A stretch of 45,963 bases of DNA from an uncultured Opitutia bacterium (GTDB lineage: Bacteria > Verrucomicrobiota > Verrucomicrobiia > Opitutales > Opitutaceae): assembly GCA_903896015.1 (NCBI GenBank), contig CAITWF010000022.1, positions 1-45,963 of the forward strand, written 5' to 3'. The notes under the pieces were generated by a model, which was given only the letters and a program-made list of their open reading frames with translations, was not told the origin of the DNA and ran no database searches. Positions 34,406-45,963 of the stretch are shown piece by piece; position 1 is the first letter of the stretch, and every line of letters starts with the position of its first letter. A program made the position numbers and the translations under genes.

Positions 34406-34609
34406 ATGAAAAATCCGTTCCGCAGCACTCGTATCTTCCTCGGTGAAATGGTCGGTGAGCTTCAAAAGGCCACCTGGCCAACCAAGGCTGAGCTGCGCGA
34501 TTCCACTGTCGTGGTCGTGCTGGCCTCTCTCCTCCTAGGCTTGTTCACGAGCATCAGCGATTTTTCGCTCTATCAGGTCGTCTCGCTCTTCACCGACTGG
34601 GTTAGCTAA
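34406..34609 (+). CDS. secE: Preprotein translocase subunit SecE
   Basis: A 67-residue single-helix SecE of the short bacterial type. The conserved amphipathic segment is FLGEMVGELQKATWPTKAEL with the ATWPT motif (residues 23-27), followed by the membrane helix TVVVVLASLLLGLFTSISDF. It clamps SecY in the SecYEG channel. The ATG at 34406, just after tRNA-Trp, leaves the amphipathic helix at the N-terminus. nusG starts nine bases after its stop. Confidence 0.95.
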   Translation: MKNPFRSTRIFLGEMVGELQKATWPTKAELRDSTVVVVLASLLLGLFTSISDFSLYQVVSLFTDWVS

Positions 34610-34618
34610 CTTTTCGCC

Positions 34619-35197
34619 ATGCCCGCCCAAACGACCGCGCCCGCCGGCACCCAGTGGTTCGCCCTGCACACCCTCTCCGGCCAGGAGAACAAGGTGAAGA
34701 ACTACATCGAGAAGTTCAAAAAAGCCGAAGAGCTCAGCGATGACATCTTCGAGATTTTGCTTCCGACCGAGGTCGTGTCGGAGGTCAAGAACGGCAAGAA
34801 GTCCACGAAGGTCCGCAAACTCTACCCGGGCTACGTCTTCATCCAGATGAAGCTCTACGGCGAGGACGGCAAGGTCGTCAACAAGCCGTGGTATTTCGTG
34901 AAGGAAGTCGCCGGCGTGATCGGTTTCGTCGGCGGCGATCGTCCTGCGGCCCTCCGCCAATCCGAAATCGACGAGATTCACGCACGTATCGAGGCTGCCA
35001 ACGGCAAGGAAGTGCCGAAGATTCAATACACGGTTGGCGAAGAGGTGAAGATCACCGACGGCGCGTTCGCCTCGCTCACCGGCCGCATCGACGAAATCGA
35101 TCCGGACCGCGGCAAGTTAAAGGTTTCCGTCTCCATTTTTGGCCGCTTCACGCCGGTCGAACTCGAATACTGGCAAGTCCAGCGCACCACCGAATAA
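34619..35197 (+). CDS. nusG: Transcription termination/antitermination factor NusG
   Basis: A 192-residue NusG. The NGN domain (about 10-125) has QWFALHTLSGQENKVKNYIE, then KLYPGYVFIQMKL and WYFVKEVAGVIGFVG. A KOW domain follows (VGEEVKITDGAFASLTGRID then GRFTPVELEYWQVQ). It binds RNA polymerase through the beta' clamp helices, encoded downstream in the same cluster, and links to Rho or ribosomal S10. It forms the expected secE-nusG pair. Confidence 0.97.
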   Translation: MPAQTTAPAGTQWFALHTLSGQENKVKNYIEKFKKAEELSDDIFEILLPTEVVSEVKNGKKSTKVRKLYPGYVFIQMKLYGEDGKVVNKPWYFVKEVAGVIGFVGGDRPAALRQSEIDEIHARIEAANGKEVPKIQYTVGEEVKITDGAFASLTGRIDEIDPDRGKLKVSVSIFGRFTPVELEYWQVQRTTE

Positions 35198-35299
35198 TTT
35201 CCGATCGATGATTTTCGATTCATGGTTTCCCGCGCCTCTCGCGAAATCGGAATCAAGAATCTCAAAATCATAAATCACCCATCCGAAAGCTAGCTCACC

Positions 35300-35725
35300 A
35301 TGGCCAAGAAAATCCAAGGTTACATCCGTCTCCAGTTGCCTGCCGGCGCCGCGAATCCCGCGCCGCCCGTCGGTCCCGCGCTCGGTGCGCAAGGCGTCAA
35401 CATCATGGCGTTCTGCAAAGACTTTAACGCCCGCACGAAGGATCAGAACGGCATGATTTTGCCGGTCGTGATCACGGTCTTCAGCGACAAGAGTTTCACG
35501 TTCATCCTCAAGTCGCCGCCGGCGTCGGTCCTCCTCAAAAAGGCCGCCAACATCGCTTCCGGTTCGGCCAAGCCGAATCAGGACAAAGTCGGCAAGGTCA
35601 CCAAGAAGCAGCTCGCCGAAATCTGGAAGATCAAGAAGGCCGATATGAACGCCAACGACGAGGCCGCCGGGATCAAGATCATCGCCGGCACCGCCCGCAA
35701 CATGGGCATCGAAGTCGTCGACTAA
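35300..35725 (+). CDS. rplK: 50S ribosomal protein L11
   Basis: A 141-residue L11. The N-terminal domain has [20 protein letters not shown] and [20 protein letters not shown] with the Pro pair that contacts thiostrepton. The C-terminal RNA-binding domain contains [20 protein letters not shown]. Length equals the usual 141-142 aa. The 102-base gap after nusG (35198-35299) has no clear terminator, so readthrough from nusG is likely. Confidence 0.97.
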   Translation: MAKKIQGYIRLQLPAGAANPAPPVGPALGAQGVNIMAFCKDFNARTKDQNGMILPVVITVFSDKSFTFILKSPPASVLLKKAANIASGSAKPNQDKVGKVTKKQLAEIWKIKKADMNANDEAAGIKIIAGTARNMGIEVVD

Positions 35726-35761
35726 TTTTCGTCCGCAATAAAAACGAAACTCACCGCGGGA

Positions 35762-35775
35762 GTCCCGTCCGGGAC
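35762..35775 (+). other. Hairpin in the rplK-rplA spacer
   Basis: GTCCC (35762-35766) and GGGAC (35771-35775) form a five-pair stem with a GTCC loop. It lies 23 bases before the rplA start codon and just ahead of its AAGGAG ribosome-binding site. It may modulate rplA translation. I do not claim it is the L1 autoregulatory site. Confidence 0.4.
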
Positions 35776-35798
35776 GTTCGCACCGCAAGGAGTCACCC

Positions 35799-36497
35799 AT
35801 GCCCACCAAACACAGCAAAAGATATCACAATGCGGTGAAGGTCGCCGACCTCACCAAGGATTACGCGCTTAAGGAAGCGGTCGAGATCCTCACCAAATTC
35901 CCGAAGGCGAAGTTTGACGAGACCGTCGAGCTTTCGTTCCGGCTCGGGGTCGACGCCACTTCCGGCGAGCAGAACGTGCGCGGCACCACGCCGCTCCCGA
36001 ACGGCTCCGGCAAGAAAATCCGTGTGATCGTTTTCACCGACGATGCACCGAAGGCGCTCGCCGCCGGGGCTGATGAGGCCGGCCTCACCGACCTCATGAA
36101 GAAGGTCAGCGACGGCTGGCTCGACTTCGACGTCGCGATCGCGACGACCGAGGCGATGAAGCAAGTCCGCACGCTCGCCCGCGTCCTCGGCCCGAAGGGC
36201 CTGATGCCGAATCCGAAGTCTGGCACCGTGACCGACGACATCCCCGCTGGCATCAAGGCCGTCAAGGCTGGCCGCGTGGAGTTCAAGATGGACAAGACCG
36301 CCAACATCGGCGTCGGCGTCGGCAAGCGCTCTTTTACGCCCGCGCAGATTCTGGAAAACGCCGCCGCGGTCCTTGAGGCCGTCGGCAAGTCGAAGCCCGC
36401 GACGTTCAAGGGCAGCCAGTTCATCAAGGGCGTCAGCATCTCGTCGAGCATGAGCCCGGCGGTGAAGATCGCCTCCACCGAGTTCAGCAAATTCTAA
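35799..36497 (+). CDS. rplA: 50S ribosomal protein L1
   Basis: A 232-residue L1 with MPTKHSKRYHNAVKVADLTK at the N-terminus, then FDETVELSFRLGVDATSGEQ and GPKGLMPNPKSGTVTDD, the conserved rRNA-binding segment. It ends with GVSISSSMSPAVKI. A clear AAGGAG lies upstream of the ATG. L1 usually autoregulates rplK-rplA by binding its mRNA. It is followed 13 bases later by rplJ. Confidence 0.97.
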   Translation: MPTKHSKRYHNAVKVADLTKDYALKEAVEILTKFPKAKFDETVELSFRLGVDATSGEQNVRGTTPLPNGSGKKIRVIVFTDDAPKALAAGADEAGLTDLMKKVSDGWLDFDVAIATTEAMKQVRTLARVLGPKGLMPNPKSGTVTDDIPAGIKAVKAGRVEFKMDKTANIGVGVGKRSFTPAQILENAAAVLEAVGKSKPATFKGSQFIKGVSISSSMSPAVKIASTEFSKF

Positions 36498-36510
36498 GAG
36501 GAGCCCGACC

Positions 36511-37008
36511 ATGAGAGCCGAAAAACAATACCTGATTTCCGAGGTCGATACGCACCTCAAGAAGAGCGACTACGTGATTCTCACCAACTACACGAAGGTG
36601 ACCGTCGCCGACACGGCCGAGCTGCGCAAGCGCCTCGCTGCCGAGAAGGCCGAGTTTCACGTCGTAAAGAACAGCTCGCTCCGCGTCGCCGCCAAAGCGC
36701 TCGGCCTGCCCGAGTTTGAGAACGCGCTCGCGGGTCCGACCGCTGTCGTCGTGGGTGGAAAGAATTCCGCCGGCGTCGCGAAGATCCTGAAAAAGTTCTT
36801 CGACGAAAAACAGAAGCTCGAAATCAAGGTCGGCGTGATGGACAAGAAAATTGTCTCTGCTGCCGACCTCGCCAAGATCGCCGATCTACCGTCGTTCGAG
36901 GCGCTGCGCTCGCAGCTCCGGGGTCTCTTCAAGCAAAACGCCGCGGCCTTCGTCCGCGTGCTCGACGCCAAGGTCAAGAAGGAGCAGCCCGCTGCCCCGG
37001 CAGCCTGA
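36511..37008 (+). CDS. rplJ: 50S ribosomal protein L10
   Basis: A 165-residue L10. The N-terminal globular domain has YVILTNYTKVTVADTAELRK and FHVVKNSSLRVAAKALG, with GPTAVVVGGKNSAGVAKIL following. The C-terminal helix (RGLFKQNAAAFVRVLDAKVK) binds L7/L12 dimers. It is slightly shorter than many L10 proteins (about 165-175 aa). A strong AGAGGAG lies just before the ATG. The spacer from rplA is only 13 bases, too short for the classical L10 leader that controls rplJ in other bacteria. Confidence 0.96.
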   Translation: MRAEKQYLISEVDTHLKKSDYVILTNYTKVTVADTAELRKRLAAEKAEFHVVKNSSLRVAAKALGLPEFENALAGPTAVVVGGKNSAGVAKILKKFFDEKQKLEIKVGVMDKKIVSAADLAKIADLPSFEALRSQLRGLFKQNAAAFVRVLDAKVKKEQPAAPAA

Positions 37009-37149
37009 TCGGAAAACAAATCTTTAACCAAAAACAATTTTTCCGGTGTAAGCCGGGGAAGAAAACATCCAACGAGGCAGGCTAGGGGATACGTCCCTTA
37101 AACGCGTTTCACTTTCCGAAACCGCTAGTCCGCTTCAGGAGCAAATACC
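37009..37149 (+). promoter_or_regulatory. Structured rplJ-rplL leader
   Basis: A 141-base spacer with two hairpins. CCGG/CCGG lies at 37043-37056. A seven-pair stem, TAGGGGA (37083-37089) with TCCCTTA (37094-37100), closes a TACG tetraloop of the stable UNCG class. An AGGAG ribosome-binding site at about 37137 precedes the rplL ATG. A long structured leader here could raise rplL output above rplJ, as needed for several L7/L12 copies per ribosome. A promoter within it is possible but not evident. Confidence 0.5.
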
Positions 37150-37533
<384 letters not shown>

Positions 37534-37582
37534 TCCACTGCGAAGCTTGGCGAATTCCTTCGCAAAACTTCCAATTTTTTCG

Positions 37583-37612
37583 GGACAGGCCGCGCCCGTG
37601 CTCGGCCTGTCC
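37583..37612 (+). terminator. Attenuator-like hairpin between rplL and rpoB
   Basis: GGACAGGCCG (37583-37592) pairs perfectly over ten bases with CGGCCTGTCC (37603-37612) around a ten-base loop. The following TTTGCCTTTTCTC is T-rich but interrupted. It lies 50 bases after the rplL stop and 111 bases before rpoB. The position matches the partial terminator/RNase III site known between rplL and rpoB in enterics, where it lowers polymerase subunit expression relative to ribosomal proteins. Equivalent function here is inference. Confidence 0.65.
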
Positions 37613-37723
37613 TTTGCCTTTTCTCATTCTGTTCTTTCGTTTCTGTCCGCTGCCCGACTCTCGCGCTGATCTCCTCGGCGCTACGCGTCCTCTTTGTCTC
37701 TAAATCTCTACCGGGAAACTCTC

Positions 37724-41503
<3,780 letters not shown>

Positions 41504-41551
41504 GCCCGTTCATCGCACCGCTTTCACTTTTTAAAACACGGAGACAATAAA

Positions 41552-45691
<4,140 letters not shown>

Positions 45692-45708
45692 GCGCTCAAA
45701 AAACTTCC

Positions 45709-45740
45709 AAGCCGCGTACCACAAGGTGCGCGGCTTTTTT
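45709..45740 (+). terminator. rpoC intrinsic terminator
   Basis: AAGCCGCGTACC (45709-45720) pairs with GGTGCGCGGCTT (45725-45736) over twelve pairs including one G-U, with an ACAA loop. Six T residues lie at 45735-45740. It begins 17 bases after the rpoC stop and closes the whole ribosomal-protein/polymerase block. Confidence 0.93.
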
Positions 45741-45963
45741 GTATGCCCAGCATGTCACCTAGCTATGAGAATGAAAGTTTCTCTCCCAGCCTGATCAGGG
45801 CGAAGGGTAGTGAAGCGCAAGGGCGGCGTCGCGAGGCGTTCGTCTGATCAAAGCCCGGAAGCGTAAGTTGTGTCCGTCAAGTTCAGCAAAAGTGGATTGG
45901 TGGTACGATGGTTTGGTGAGTTAAAAAGATTTATGGGGAGGGTTTAAGGGAGGGGGCGTAGCC
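45741..45963 (+). mobile_element. 5' part of a group IIC (class C) intron, truncated by window end
   Basis: The first base after the terminator T-run starts GTATGCCCAGCATG, close to the GUGYG-type group II 5' end. As I recall it, the Oceanobacillus group IIC intron begins with a very similar motif. Domain I-like landmarks follow in order: a GAGAA/TTTCTC hairpin (45768-45784), AAGCGCAAGGGCGGCGTCGC (45813-45832), and GTCTGATCAAAGCCCGGAAG at about 45842. Class C introns insert just downstream of intrinsic terminators in the same orientation, exactly as here. AAAAAG at 45923-45928 could be EBS1, pairing with the exon CTTTTT. No open frame is complete; a maturase gene would lie beyond the window. 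Confidence 0.72.

Noticed and set aside
45741-45963. Reading the right end as a retron or a new structured RNA
   Set aside because: The order of landmarks and the exact junction behind a terminator fit a group IIC intron better. No retron-type inverted repeats or reverse-transcriptase start are visible inside the window.

Overview
The window looks like a chromosomal segment from a GC-rich Verrucomicrobiota bacterium, most likely Opitutales/Opitutaceae. The evidence is the protein repertoire: a DUF1501/cytochrome-DUF1553 pair and a 3-keto-disaccharide hydrolase (typical of the Planctomycetes-Verrucomicrobia group), a VPDSG-type C-terminal sorting signal, paired rhamnogalacturonan-acetylesterase-like enzymes, and many genes without a clear Shine-Dalgarno site. 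This assignment comes from reading the sequence and recalling families, not from a search.

Layout. 1-1240 is a decayed mobile-element zone holding the 3' ends of an IS5-type and an IS3-type transposase. 1243-8364 carries mixed housekeeping and accessory genes: a NadR-like kinase, a DUF1080 hydrolase, tcdA, nitronate monooxygenase, a VPDSG-CTERM exported protein, sufE-tatD, an unknown protein, and a frameshifted DUF805-like gene. 8477-15730 is aimed at nutrients and polysaccharide: the DUF1501-PSD1 pair, a dicarboxylate:cation symporter and two tandem SGNH esterases. 15731-19694 has a CarF/TMEM189-type lipid desaturase with a divergent LysR regulator and a polytopic membrane protein. 20081-24614 is a signalling island: a hybrid histidine kinase and NarL-type regulator with overlapping reading frames, a CheY-like regulator, a PAS kinase, and a divergent PocR-AraC regulator. 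24754-27925 (minus) encodes an M48 protease with a long C-terminal extension, a YbjQ-type protein and LemA. 28080-32787 (plus) is a four-gene TPR/ExbB/ExbD/TonB-like envelope operon.

32881-45740 is the conserved translation-transcription block: tRNA-Thr, tuf, tRNA-Trp, secE, nusG, rplK, rplA, rplJ, rplL, rpoB, rpoC, closed by a strong intrinsic terminator.

Main points for a second look. (1) The base after the rpoC terminator T-run begins a sequence that reads as the 5' end of a group IIC intron, the intron class known to insert behind terminators; it runs off the window. (2) RpoC keeps its first zinc-finger cysteines, but three of the four ligands of the second zinc site are Ser, Asp and Ser. 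(3) EF-Tu has a strongly altered switch I. (4) The ExbD-like protein has Asn where the proton-carrying Asp is expected. (5) There is a plasmalogen-type (CarF/PEDS1) desaturase. I found no CRISPR array, prophage or biosynthetic cluster.
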